Shown piece after piece: positions 8,238-16,251 of a DNA stretch of 64,000 bases (the stretch's first letter is position 1; each line of letters begins with the position of its first letter). The notes under the pieces are model-generated. The model worked only from the letters and a program-made list of their open reading frames with translations. It ran no database searches and was not told the DNA's origin. Made by a program: the position numbers and the translations under genes. The DNA is from Streptosporangium violaceochromogenes. GTDB lineage: Bacteria; Actinomycetota; Actinomycetes; Streptosporangiales; Streptosporangiaceae. The stretch covers positions 62,001 through 126,000 of the forward strand of contig NZ_BNBB01000012.1 in assembly GCF_014654615.1 (NCBI RefSeq), in the 5' to 3' direction.

Positions 8238-8532
8238 CAGATGACCCCTCCCCGACGCGGCGTGTGTCCTCAAAGGCTAGTGCCGCCGGAGCCCCACCGG
8301 CCATCTCCGGCGGATCCCCCGGGTGGGTCACGGGCCGCCGCCCGTCCACGTGATCACCACATACAGATCATGGCCGCCCGCCGGGGCCGGGGCCAGGACC
8401 TCGCCGGATTCGGCGGCCGCCGCGGCGGCGCACCCCACCCCTTTGACGGAGATGTCCGGTCAAAGCCGCGGCGGCCGGGCGCGAGGGGCCGCCACGGGCC
8501 GGGGGCGCCGGCGCGACACGCGGGAATCACGG
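8238..8532. other. Intergenic, no gene seen
   Basis: Between the serine hydrolase start and the promoter of the AspRS leader. No convincing coding frame, repeat or structured element was recognised; the open frames here have poor codon bias. Confidence 0.5.
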
Positions 8533-8562
8533 TTGCGGCGCGCGGCGGTGCGCGCGTACGCT
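8533..8562 (+). promoter_or_regulatory. Promoter of the AspRS T-box leader
   Basis: TTGCGG (8533-8538), an 18-bp spacer and TACGCT (8557-8562) form a good actinobacterial vegetative promoter. The transcript would begin near 8569, just before the T-box stem I. Confidence 0.6.
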
Positions 8563-8568
8563 CTGCGG

Positions 8569-8830
8569 CAACACGCTGACGGAGACGAGTAGTCACCGGG
8601 CCAGGACGGGCGGAAAGAGAGCCGCCGGCAGCTGCGAAGGCGGCCCCGTCCCCGGATGACGAAGACCCTCCCGAGTGCGGGGAGGAACGGCGCCCGCGCG
8701 CCCAATGCCCCGCCGGCCGGCCCCCGTCACCGGGCCCGTCGAGGCCGCCCTCGCGGCGGCGAAAGTGCGGTGGCACCGCGAGTTCCCTTCTCGCCCGCAC
8801 TCCCAAGGGATCACCACTCACTGACCAGAG
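8569..8830 (+). promoter_or_regulatory. T-box riboswitch upstream of AspRS, likely specifier GAC (Asp)
   Basis: The ~260-nt leader has the T-box layout. Stem I contains the GACGAGTAG block, a helix made of GGACGGG with CCCGTCC, and the AAAGAGAGCCG distal element. On its 3' side ATGACGAAG presents GAC (8658-8660) in the specifier position. A stem III hairpin follows (CCTCCC 8667-8672 with GGGAGG 8680-8685). The hallmark T-box sequence GGTGGCACCGCG is at 8769-8780; its TGGC bulge can pair with a tRNA ending GCCA, as tRNA-Asp and tRNA-Asn do. GTGCGG (8765-8770) can pair with CCGCAC near 8794-8800. No T-run terminator is seen, so control of translation is likely. Confidence 0.8.
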
Positions 8831-8837
8831 GTTTGTG

Positions 8838-10169
8838 ATGATCTCCGCACCCGCAACCGTCCCGCCCGCCCGCCGGGTCCTGGCCGCGGAGCTTCCGCGG
8901 CGCATCGGCCACCAGGTGACCGTACAGGGGTGGCTTCACCGCAGGCGGACGCTGAAATCCGTGGCCTTCCTCATCCTGCGTGACCGCTCCGGCCTGGCCC
9001 AGGCCGTGGTAACCGGCCCCGAGGCCGCGGCCGTCGCCGGTGGCCACCCCGAGGAGACCGTCCTGCAGATCACCGGAACCGTGACCGCCAACCCCCGGGC
9101 CCCCGGCGGGGCCGAGCTGACCCGCCCGGCGGTGAGCGCCCTGTCGGGGCCGGCCGCGCCCCCGCCGTTCGACCTGTACCGGCCCACGGTGCCGGCCACG
9201 CTGCCCACCGTCCTCGACCACGCCCCGGTCGCCCTGCGGCACCCGCTGCTGCGGGCCCCCCACCTCGTCTCGGCGGCCTCGGTGGCGGGCTTTCGCGCGG
9301 CGCTGGACGGGCTCGGCTTCACCGAGATCCACACGCCCAAGGTGGTGGCCTCGGCCACCGAGTCCGGCGCCGGCGTCTTCGCGATCGACTGGTTCGGCGC
9401 CCGCGCCTACCTGGCCCAGTCCCCGCAGTTCTTCAAACAGACCATGGTCGGCGTCTTCGAGCGCGTCTACGAGGTCGGCCCGGTCTTCCGGGCCGAGCCC
9501 CACGACACCGCGCGGCACCTGGCCCAGTACACCTCGCTGGACGCCGAGCTCGGCTTCGTCGCCGACCACCGGGAGGTGATGGCCGTACTGCGCGAGGTCC
9601 TCGCCGCGATGACGGCCGCCGTGAGAGACCGGGCCGCCCGGGCGTGCGCGCTGCTGAACGCCGAGGTGCCCGACGTGCCGGAACGGATCCCGGAGATCCA
9701 CTTCACCCGGGCCCTGGAACTCCTGGCCGCCCGCACCGGCGAAGACCTCCGGGGGGAGCAGGACCTCGCGCCGGCCCACGAACGATGGCTGTCGCGATGG
9801 GCGCTGGGCGAGCACGGCAGCGAGTTCCTGTTCGTCACCGGCTACCCGATGGCCAAACGCCCCTTCTACACCCACCCCGAACCCGGCAGGCCGCGCTACT
9901 CCAACAGCTTCGACCTGCTCTTTCGCGGGCTGGAGCTGGTCACCGGCGGCCAGCGCCTGCACCGCCACGAGGACTATCTCACGACCCTGGCCGCCCGGGG
10001 GGAGCCGCCGGAGCCGTACGCGGGCTATCTGGACGCCTTCCGGCACGGCATGCCCCCGCACGGCGGCTTCGCCCTCGGCCTGGAGCGGTGGACCGCCCGG
10101 CTGACCGGGGCCGACAACATCCGGCGCGCCACCCTGTTCCCGCGCGACCTGCACCGCCTGACCCCCTGA
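8838..10169 (+). CDS. Aspartyl-tRNA synthetase, archaeal-type (AspRS2)
   Basis: 443-residue class IIb aminoacyl-tRNA synthetase. Residues ~20-110 are the OB-fold anticodon domain (VTVQGWLHRRRTLKSVAFLILRD). The catalytic core follows: GFTEIHTPKVVASATESG, QSPQFFKQ, motif 2 VFRAEPHDTARHL with YTSLD, and motif 3 GGFALGLERW. The length and the lack of the GAD insertion show the archaeal/eukaryotic-type AspRS, not the ~600-residue bacterial form. Whether it charges only tRNA-Asp or also tRNA-Asn cannot be read by eye; the T-box specifier favours Asp. ATG at 8838 is better spaced from AGAGG than the GTG at 8835. It is probably a second, regulated AspRS beside a housekeeping one elsewhere. Confidence 0.85.
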   Translation: MISAPATVPPARRVLAAELPRRIGHQVTVQGWLHRRRTLKSVAFLILRDRSGLAQAVVTGPEAAAVAGGHPEETVLQITGTVTANPRAPGGAELTRPAVSALSGPAAPPPFDLYRPTVPATLPTVLDHAPVALRHPLLRAPHLVSAASVAGFRAALDGLGFTEIHTPKVVASATESGAGVFAIDWFGARAYLAQSPQFFKQTMVGVFERVYEVGPVFRAEPHDTARHLAQYTSLDAELGFVADHREVMAVLREVLAAMTAAVRDRAARACALLNAEVPDVPERIPEIHFTRALELLAARTGEDLRGEQDLAPAHERWLSRWALGEHGSEFLFVTGYPMAKRPFYTHPEPGRPRYSNSFDLLFRGLELVTGGQRLHRHEDYLTTLAARGEPPEPYAGYLDAFRHGMPPHGGFALGLERWTARLTGADNIRRATLFPRDLHRLTP

Positions 10170-10238
10170 GCCCCTGACGCCCCGGCGCGGCCCGGCTGCG
10201 GCCCGGAGCACTCCGGCGACGGGCCGCGCGGCCGGGGG

Positions 10239-10592
10239 TCACAGCACCGACCGCACCGCCTCCTCCGTGCGGCCGACGACGGCGCCCCCGTCGCCGGCCG
10301 TGATGATCGGCCGCTGGATCAGGATCGGGTGCTCGGCCAGCGCGGCGATCCAGCGGTCACGGCCGCCCTCGTCGCGGGGCCAGCCGGACACGCCGAGTTC
10401 GGCGGCCCGGGGCTCGGCGGTCCGGGTGATGTCCCACGGCTCAAGGCCGAGCCGGTCCAGGACGGCGCGGATCTCGTCCTCGTCCGGCGGGTCCTCCAGA
10501 TAGCGCCGCACGGTGTAGCCGGCACCCTCGGCGTCCAGGATCGACAGGGCGGAGCGGCACTTGGAACAGCCGGGGTTGATCCAGATCTCCAT
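10239..10592 (-). CDS. ArsC/Spx-family thioredoxin-fold protein
   Basis: 117-residue protein of the ArsC (glutaredoxin-linked arsenate reductase) family: it starts MEIWINPGCSKCRSA with the CxxC-containing active loop, followed by YTVRRYLEDPPDEDEI and the IQRPIITAGDG strand, where Arg in IxRPI is the conserved anion-binding residue. It is cytoplasmic. There are no arsenic-resistance genes nearby, so a general thiol or stress role is as likely as arsenate reduction. The ATG at 10592 has GAGGAGGCAGG upstream. Its stop faces the AspRS stop 70 bp away. Confidence 0.85.
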   Translation of the reverse strand: MEIWINPGCSKCRSALSILDAEGAGYTVRRYLEDPPDEDEIRAVLDRLGLEPWDITRTAEPRAAELGVSGWPRDEGGRDRWIAALAEHPILIQRPIITAGDGGAVVGRTEEAVRSVL

Positions 10593-10764
10593 GACGTGCC
10601 TGCCTCCTCGGGGCCGGGTTCTTCGGGACCGGGAAAGCCTAGCGGCCCCCGTCCGCACCCCCCAACCATCTGATCACTTCTGGTGATGATATGACTACAT
10701 AAAGCGAAAAACAATGGCCTCGGTGCTCCGGCGGCACCGGCGAAAGGGCTGTGAGGAGGCGGCG

Positions 10765-11700
10765 ATGGAGTGGTTTCCGGCCATGCCCCTGGAGAACTGG
10801 AGCGACACCAAGGAGACCGTGCACCGGTTCACGCAGATCGTCGGCAAGGTACGGCTCGCCCTGAGCACCCGGCGCAACCACTGGTGGAACGTCGCCTTCC
10901 ACCTGACCGGGCGGGGGATCACGACCCGCCCGACGGGCGGCTTCGGCGGCGTCCCGATCTTCACCGTCGACTTCGACTTCGTCGGCCACCGGCTCGTCGT
11001 CGACCGGCTGGACGGACGCCGCGCCTCCTTCAGCCTGATCGGCCGGTCGGTCGCCTCCTTCCACCGGACCCTGACGCGGGTGCTGGACGAACTGGGCATC
11101 GAGCCGGAGATCGACGCCGAGCCGTTCGGACTCGCCGACCACACGCCCTTCGCCGCCGACACCGGGCACGCCGCCTACGACCCGGCGCAGGTCAACCGCT
11201 ACTGGCGAATCCTGTCCCAGGTCAACCTGGTGCTGGAACGCTTCGCCGCGGAGTTCGGCGGCAAGATCAGCCCGGTGCATCACTTCTGGCACACCTTCGA
11301 CATCGCCGTGACCCGCTTCTCGGGCCGCCCGGCGGCCCCGCAGCCCCAGGCCGACCCCGTCACCCGGGAGGCCTACTCCCGGGAGGTGATCAGCAGCGGG
11401 TTCTGGTTCGGCGACGAGACGATGCCCTGGCCGGCGTTCTACTCCTACACCGCCCCCGAACCGCGGGGCCTGGCCGAAGAGCCGCTCCGTCCCGCCCAGG
11501 CGGCCTGGCTGCCCGCCCGGGGCGCCCATCTGGCCGTGCTGCGCTACGACGACGCCCGCGCCTGCGACGACCCGGTCGCCGCCGTGCTGGACTTCCTGTC
11601 CAGCGCCTACCAGGCCGGGGCCCGGCGGGCCGGCTGGGACACCGGGCTGCTCCTCAGCCCGCCCGGGGTCACCGACCCGCTCGCGGAGGCGGGCCGGTGA
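10765..11700 (+). CDS. DUF5996 family protein
   Basis: 311-residue soluble protein of the DUF5996 family, widespread in actinobacteria and of unknown function. Family features seen: WFPAMPLENWSDTKETVH at the start, the RRNHWWNVAFHLTGRG block, the phrase PVHHFWHTFDIAVTRFSGR in the middle and the WPAFYSYTAPEP block near the C-terminus. No cofactor motif or membrane segment. ATG at 10765 is preceded by GAGGAGGCGGCG. It stands between a short AT-rich promoter region and a lipoprotein gene 40 bp downstream, so the two may form an operon. Confidence 0.8.
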   Translation: MEWFPAMPLENWSDTKETVHRFTQIVGKVRLALSTRRNHWWNVAFHLTGRGITTRPTGGFGGVPIFTVDFDFVGHRLVVDRLDGRRASFSLIGRSVASFHRTLTRVLDELGIEPEIDAEPFGLADHTPFAADTGHAAYDPAQVNRYWRILSQVNLVLERFAAEFGGKISPVHHFWHTFDIAVTRFSGRPAAPQPQADPVTREAYSREVISSGFWFGDETMPWPAFYSYTAPEPRGLAEEPLRPAQAAWLPARGAHLAVLRYDDARACDDPVAAVLDFLSSAYQAGARRAGWDTGLLLSPPGVTDPLAEAGR

Positions 11701-11740
11701 CCCCGGGCGCGGGAAGGGCGCGGGGAGGGGGGCGGTCCCG

Positions 11741-12397
11741 GTGCGCGGTCGCCACCGCCTGCTGATCACAGGTGCGCTGGGCCTGGCGCTGGCCGGCGGC
11801 TGCGCGGCCGGCGCCCCGGCGCGCGCCCTGCCGGAGGCCACGGCGGCACCGGACCCGCCGCCCGAGGGGTTCAGGGAGGTCGACGGCCCGCCCGGCGGGC
11901 TCGCCGTCGCCGTCCCCCGCGACTGGATCGCGCTCGACCTCACCAGGGACGACCTCGGCAAGGGCCTGCGGCGCAGCGGCCTGGCGGGCGGTGAGGCCGA
12001 AAGAGCCGAACGGAGCCTGCGGCCGCTGGTGGAGCACGGGGCGATCTGGGCCGCCGACCCCGCCTCGATCCGGGCCTCACCCCACCGGTTCGTCACCAAC
12101 CTCAACGGTTTCTGCCAGTCCGGGCCCGACATCCCCGCCGAGCGGGTGATCGCCGAGGCCGAAGGAGAGCTGCGGCGGCTCAAGGCGGCGGTCTCGCAGG
12201 CGGGGGAGGTGACCACCACCGGCGGCGGCAGGGCCGTGCGGATCGTCTACACCTTCGCCGTCCACGGCATCACGATCAGGGGCACGCAGTACTACGTGCG
12301 GGCCCCGGGCCGGATCTGCGTCCTGACCCTCAGCACCGACCGGGACGACAGGCAGGGGCTGTTCGACCGGATCGGCCGTACGGCCCGCCCCCGCTGA
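11741..12397 (+). CDS. Putative lipoprotein of unknown function
   Basis: 218 residues starting with a basic n-region and a hydrophobic core (RHRLLITGALGLALAGGC), where the Cys at residue 21 is a plausible lipid-attachment site, although the AGGC lipobox is not ideal. After a Pro/Ala-rich linker the mature part resembles the small LpqN/PsbP-like lipoproteins of actinobacteria: DGPPGGLAVAVPRDWIALDL, then a strand-rich end with a GGGRAVRIVYTF element. GTG start with GGAGGGG upstream. Probably extracytoplasmic; role unknown. It overlaps nothing and may be co-transcribed with the DUF5996 gene. Confidence 0.6.
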   Translation: MRGRHRLLITGALGLALAGGCAAGAPARALPEATAAPDPPPEGFREVDGPPGGLAVAVPRDWIALDLTRDDLGKGLRRSGLAGGEAERAERSLRPLVEHGAIWAADPASIRASPHRFVTNLNGFCQSGPDIPAERVIAEAEGELRRLKAAVSQAGEVTTTGGGRAVRIVYTFAVHGITIRGTQYYVRAPGRICVLTLSTDRDDRQGLFDRIGRTARPR

Positions 12398-12455
12398 CCC
12401 CGCCCGCCCCGCCCGCGTCCGGCGCCGGCGGGCCGGCTGGGGCAGAATACCCGGC

Positions 12456-14675
12456 ATGACCACCCCCGCCGCCGAGCGCGCCCCCGGCACCGTCCTGGAG
12501 GCCGTGCTGGAGCGGATCACCTACGCCAACGAGGAGACCGGCTACACCATCGCCCGGGTGGCCACCGAGCGCTCGGGCGCCGAGCTGCTGACCGTGGTGG
12601 GCCCGCTCCTGGGCGCCCAGCCCGGCGAGTCGCTGCGGCTGACCGGGCGCTGGACCTCCCACCCGCGCTACGGCAGGCAGTTCGAGGTGTGGTCGTACGC
12701 CACCGTGCTGCCGGCCACCGTGCAGGGCATCCAGCGCTACCTGGGGTCAGGGCTGATCAAGGGCATCGGACCGAAGATGGCCGAGCGGATCGTCGGCCAC
12801 TTCGGCGTGGACACCCTGGAGGTCATCGAGACCGCCCCCGACCGGCTGGTGGAGGTTCCCGGCCTCGGCCCCAAACGGACCAAGATGATCGCCGCCGCCT
12901 GGGAGGAACAGAAGATCATCAAGGAGGTGATGATCTTCCTGCAGGGGGTGGGGGTGTCCACCTCCATCGCGGTGCGAATCTTCAAACAGTACGGCGAGGC
13001 CTCCATCGGCGTCGTCCGCGGCGAGCCCTACCGCCTGGCCGACGACGTGTGGGGCATCGGCTTCAAGACCGCCGACACCATCGCCCAGGCCGTCGGCATC
13101 CCGCACGACAGCCCCGAGCGGGTCAAGGCGGGCCTGCGCTACACCCTGTCGCAGGCGGCCGACGACGGCCACTGCTACCTGCCGGCGCCCAACCTCGTCG
13201 CCGACGCGGTGAAGATCCTGCAGGTGCCCGCCGAGCTGACCCTGCGCTGCCTGGAGGAACTGGTCGGCGCCGAGGGCGTGGTCCGCGAGGAGGTCCCCGC
13301 CGCCGACGGCACCGTCCCGGCGGTCTACCTGGTCCCCTTCCACCGCGCCGAGCTGTCGCTGGCCGGCGCGCTGCGCGCCCTGCTGAACGCCGGCCACGAC
13401 CGGCTGGCGGCCTTCACATCGGTGGACTGGCAGGCGGCCCTGACGTGGCTGCACGAGCGGACCGGCGCCGAACTCGCCGCCGAGCAGGCCCAGGCCGTAC
13501 GGCTGGCGCTGAGCGAGAAGGTCGCGGTGCTCACCGGGGGCCCGGGCTGCGGCAAGAGCTTCACGGTGCGCTCCATCGTCACGCTGGCGCGGGCCAAGAA
13601 GGCCAAGGTCATCCTGGCCGCGCCCACCGGCCGGGCCGCCAAGCGGCTTTCGGAGCTGACCGGCCACGAGGCCACCACCGTGCACCGGCTGCTGCAGCTG
13701 CGCCCCGGCGGGGAGGCCACCTTCGACCGCGACAACCCCCTGGACGCCGACCTGGTCGTGGTCGACGAGTCCTCGATGCTGGATCTGCTGCTGGCCAACA
13801 AGCTGGTCAAGGCCGTCGCCCCGGGGACGCACCTGCTGTTCGTGGGGGACGTCGACCAGCTTCCCTCGGTGGGCGCCGGCGAGGTGCTGCGGGACCTGCT
13901 GGCCGCCGAACGGGAGATCCCCCGGGTGCGGCTGACCCACATCTTCCGCCAGGCGCAGGAGTCGGGCGTGGTCGTCAACGCCCACCGGGTCAACACCGGC
14001 CGGCCCCCCGCCCTGGAGGGGATGAAGGACTTCTTCCTGTTCCCGTGCGAGGAGCCGGAGGAGATCGCGGCGCTGACGGTCGACGTGGTCTCCAACCGCA
14101 TCCCGCGCAGGTTCGGGCTCAACCCCCGCCGGGACGTGCAGGTGCTGGCGCCCATGCACCGCGGCGCGGCCGGGGCGGGCAACCTCAACACCGCGCTGCA
14201 GGAGGCGCTGACCCCCTCCCGGGAGAACATGCCCGAGCGCCGCTACGGCGGACGCGTCTTCCGGGTCGGCGACAAGGTCACCCAGCTGCGCAACAACTAC
14301 GACAAGGGCGCGGCGGGGGTGTTCAACGGCACGGTGGGCACGGTGGTCGACATCAGGCCCGACGACCACCGGCTGACCGTGCTGACCGACGAGGACGAAA
14401 ACGTCGAGTACGCCTTCGACGAGCTGGACGAGCTGGCCCACGCCTACGCGGTGTCCATCCACCGCTCCCAGGGCAGCGAGTATCCGGCGGTGGTCATCCC
14501 CCTGTCCACCAGCGCCTGGATGATGTTGCAGCGCAACCTGCTCTACACCGCGATCACCCGCGCCAAGAGGCTCGTCGTCATCGTCGGCTCGCGCCGGGCG
14601 CTGGCCCAGGCGGTGCGCACCCGCGGCGCCGGGCGCCGCCACACCAGCCTGACCCACCGGCTGCGCTCCCCGTGA
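12456..14675 (+). CDS. recD2: RecD2-like ATP-dependent 5'-3' DNA helicase
   Basis: 739-residue SF1B helicase. Order: N-terminal OB-like domain (ITYANEETGYTIARV), helix-hairpin-helix repeats (SGLIKGIGPKMAERIV, LVEVPGLGPKRTKMI, DDVWGIGFKTADTIA), then the motor with Walker A GGPGCGKS, Walker B VVVDESSMLD, GDVDQLPSVGAGEVL, IFRQAQESG and the C-terminal AVSIHRSQGSEYPAVVIPL and YTAITRAKRLVVIVG. Length and HhH repeats match RecD2, which works without RecBC. CAGAAT (12443-12448) lies 7 bp before the ATG, so the mRNA is probably leaderless. No recBC genes are near. Confidence 0.92.
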   Translation: MTTPAAERAPGTVLEAVLERITYANEETGYTIARVATERSGAELLTVVGPLLGAQPGESLRLTGRWTSHPRYGRQFEVWSYATVLPATVQGIQRYLGSGLIKGIGPKMAERIVGHFGVDTLEVIETAPDRLVEVPGLGPKRTKMIAAAWEEQKIIKEVMIFLQGVGVSTSIAVRIFKQYGEASIGVVRGEPYRLADDVWGIGFKTADTIAQAVGIPHDSPERVKAGLRYTLSQAADDGHCYLPAPNLVADAVKILQVPAELTLRCLEELVGAEGVVREEVPAADGTVPAVYLVPFHRAELSLAGALRALLNAGHDRLAAFTSVDWQAALTWLHERTGAELAAEQAQAVRLALSEKVAVLTGGPGCGKSFTVRSIVTLARAKKAKVILAAPTGRAAKRLSELTGHEATTVHRLLQLRPGGEATFDRDNPLDADLVVVDESSMLDLLLANKLVKAVAPGTHLLFVGDVDQLPSVGAGEVLRDLLAAEREIPRVRLTHIFRQAQESGVVVNAHRVNTGRPPALEGMKDFFLFPCEEPEEIAALTVDVVSNRIPRRFGLNPRRDVQVLAPMHRGAAGAGNLNTALQEALTPSRENMPERRYGGRVFRVGDKVTQLRNNYDKGAAGVFNGTVGTVVDIRPDDHRLTVLTDEDENVEYAFDELDELAHAYAVSIHRSQGSEYPAVVIPLSTSAWMMLQRNLLYTAITRAKRLVVIVGSRRALAQAVRTRGAGRRHTSLTHRLRSP

Positions 14676-14723
14676 CCCTCCCGGCGCCTCCCCGGAGGGC
14701 GCCCGCGCGGCAATCGCCGCCTA

Positions 14724-14790
14724 AAGGGGCCGGGCCCCTTCGGGCGCCGTCCCCGCATAAGCATAAAAGGGAAAGCGGGGGAAGCCCCCG
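14724..14790. terminator. Two hairpins between convergent recD2 and STAS genes
   Basis: AAGGGGCC (14724-14731) and GGCCCCTT (14733-14740) form a perfect palindrome; further on CGGGGG (14776-14781) pairs with CCCCCG (14785-14790). Both lie between recD2 and the STAS gene and can serve as a bidirectional terminator. A run of eight A residues at 14831-14838 gives T residues for the minus-strand transcript. Confidence 0.6.
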
Positions 14791-14850
14791 TAAGGCCGGG
14801 GCGCCCGGCCCTCGCCGCCCGGCGCACCCGAAAAAAAAGGGGGGAGGAGC

Positions 14851-15177
14851 TCAGGCGGGCAGGTCGAACACCTGATCCAGGGCGGTCACCCGGAACATGT
14901 GGCGCAGGTAGGAGGTCAGGGCCACGATGCGCATGGCGGCGTCCCGGTCGCGGGCGGCGTTGTAGACGTTGATCAGCGCCGCCACCCCGGAGGAGTCGAC
15001 GAAGTCCAGACCCGACAGATCCAGTTCCAGGTGACGCACGTCCCCGGAGAACAGCCCCTCCGCCAGGGTGGAGAGTTCGGAGGCCGTGTCGTAGTCCAAA
15101 TCACCGCTGAGCACCAGCAGGGTGATGCCGGGGACGGTGCTTCGCACCTCGGTACGGAACGGGGTCTTCTCGAGCAT
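14851..15177 (-). CDS. STAS-domain anti-sigma factor antagonist
   Basis: 108-residue single STAS domain of the SpoIIAA/RsbV type. These proteins bind an anti-sigma kinase when unphosphorylated and so free a sigma factor. Seen: GITLLVLSGDLDYDTASEL, LELDLSGLDFVDSSGVAAL with the phospho-acceptor serine in DSSG, and the final helix MFRVTALDQVFDL. It is third in an operon after a SpoIIE-type phosphatase and a B12-binding protein; its ATG is 6 bp past the stop of the latter, so it is the natural substrate of that phosphatase. No RsbW-like kinase is in the window. Confidence 0.9.
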   Translation of the reverse strand: MLEKTPFRTEVRSTVPGITLLVLSGDLDYDTASELSTLAEGLFSGDVRHLELDLSGLDFVDSSGVAALINVYNAARDRDAAMRIVALTSYLRHMFRVTALDQVFDLPA

Positions 15178-15183
15178 CTATCG

Positions 15184-16251
15184 TCAGGTCTCCCAATCGG
15201 CGCCGGCATCGCGCGCCGCCCCGATCCCACGGGTCAGGATGCGGCGGGCACGGGGGAAGTCTCGCAGCTCATCGTGGAAAACGCGCAATCCCGCCTCCAG
15301 GGCTCCGGCCGGCACCCTGCGCGCCCGCAGCACGCCCGCGGTCCAGCCGACGAAGTCGGCGAACAGGCCCGTGTCGTCGACGTACAGGGCGCTGGACAGG
15401 AAGTCGAGCAGATGGCCCAGATCCTCGGCGGTGGCGTCCAGCCGGCGCGCGTCGTAGGAGGCCATCGGCGGATAGGCGCGGGTCAGGGCGGTCATCGCGC
15501 GGGGAAGCAGGTCACCCCGGCGGCGCGTCAGGTGGGTGTACTCCTCATCCGACAGGTGGGCCGGCGCCTCGGCGGGGGAGGGGAAGACCGAAAGGCCCTC
15601 GTCCGTCAGCAGGTCGGCGGCGGCGTCGGCGGTGGGTGCCCAGGCGTCGGCGCCGAGCAGCCGGGCGAAGCGGCCGTCGCCCCCGAAGCCGGACCCACCC
15701 GCCAGCACCGGCACCCCGACGGCCTGGCAGGCGGTGAGCGTGGCGTGTGCGCGAGGCAGGCGGGTGGCCAGGGCGCAGCCCAGCGCCACCACGTCGGGCC
15801 CCGTCCGGTGCAGGTGGGTGATCAGATGGGGGCCCGGCACGCTGGCACCGAGGAAGTCGACGTGCCAGCCGCGCAGGCGCAGCACCTCGGCCAGCAGCCG
15901 GGTGGGCAGCGCGTGATACTCCCCGTCGGTGCAGGCCACGGTGATCCGGCCGCGGGCCGGGGCGCCTTCCCCCACGGCCCGGGTGGCGATCGCGGCGACG
16001 GCCCGCTCACTGACGGCCGTGGCGCCGTGCTCACGCGCGACCGACCACCGGTTGGCGGCCCACAGCTCGCCCACCCGCCGCTGGGCCGGGGCGATGAGCT
16101 CCAGCAGCAGGGTCTCGGCGGCGACGCCGTCCTCCAGCAGGCCGAGCACCAGCCCGACGGCGCCGCGCTCGTCGGCGCGGCCGATGAGCTCCAGATACGC
16201 GGCCCGCTCGTCGCCGACGTCGACGGCCGCGGAGGCGCCGGGCGCCGTCAC
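15184..16251 (-). CDS. B12-binding protein with CarH-type light-sensor signature
   Basis: 355 residues. Residues ~15-95 form the helical B12-capping domain and ~100-230 the Rossmann-type B12-binding domain. W64 is followed exactly nine residues later by E74-H75, the Wx9EH motif of CarH-type adenosylcobalamin photoreceptors, and EYH at 111-113 supplies a candidate lower axial histidine. GGSGFGG near 195 fits the nucleotide-tail loop. There is no MerR DNA-binding domain, unlike CarH. The C-terminal ~120 residues are all-helical with no known identity. The GTG start overlaps the phosphatase stop by 4 bp. Likely a light- or B12-dependent input to the partner switch; this role is inferred. Confidence 0.8.
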   Translation of the reverse strand: MTAPGASAAVDVGDERAAYLELIGRADERGAVGLVLGLLEDGVAAETLLLELIAPAQRRVGELWAANRWSVAREHGATAVSERAVAAIATRAVGEGAPARGRITVACTDGEYHALPTRLLAEVLRLRGWHVDFLGASVPGPHLITHLHRTGPDVVALGCALATRLPRAHATLTACQAVGVPVLAGGSGFGGDGRFARLLGADAWAPTADAAADLLTDEGLSVFPSPAEAPAHLSDEEYTHLTRRRGDLLPRAMTALTRAYPPMASYDARRLDATAEDLGHLLDFLSSALYVDDTGLFADFVGWTAGVLRARRVPAGALEAGLRVFHDELRDFPRARRILTRGIGAARDAGADWET

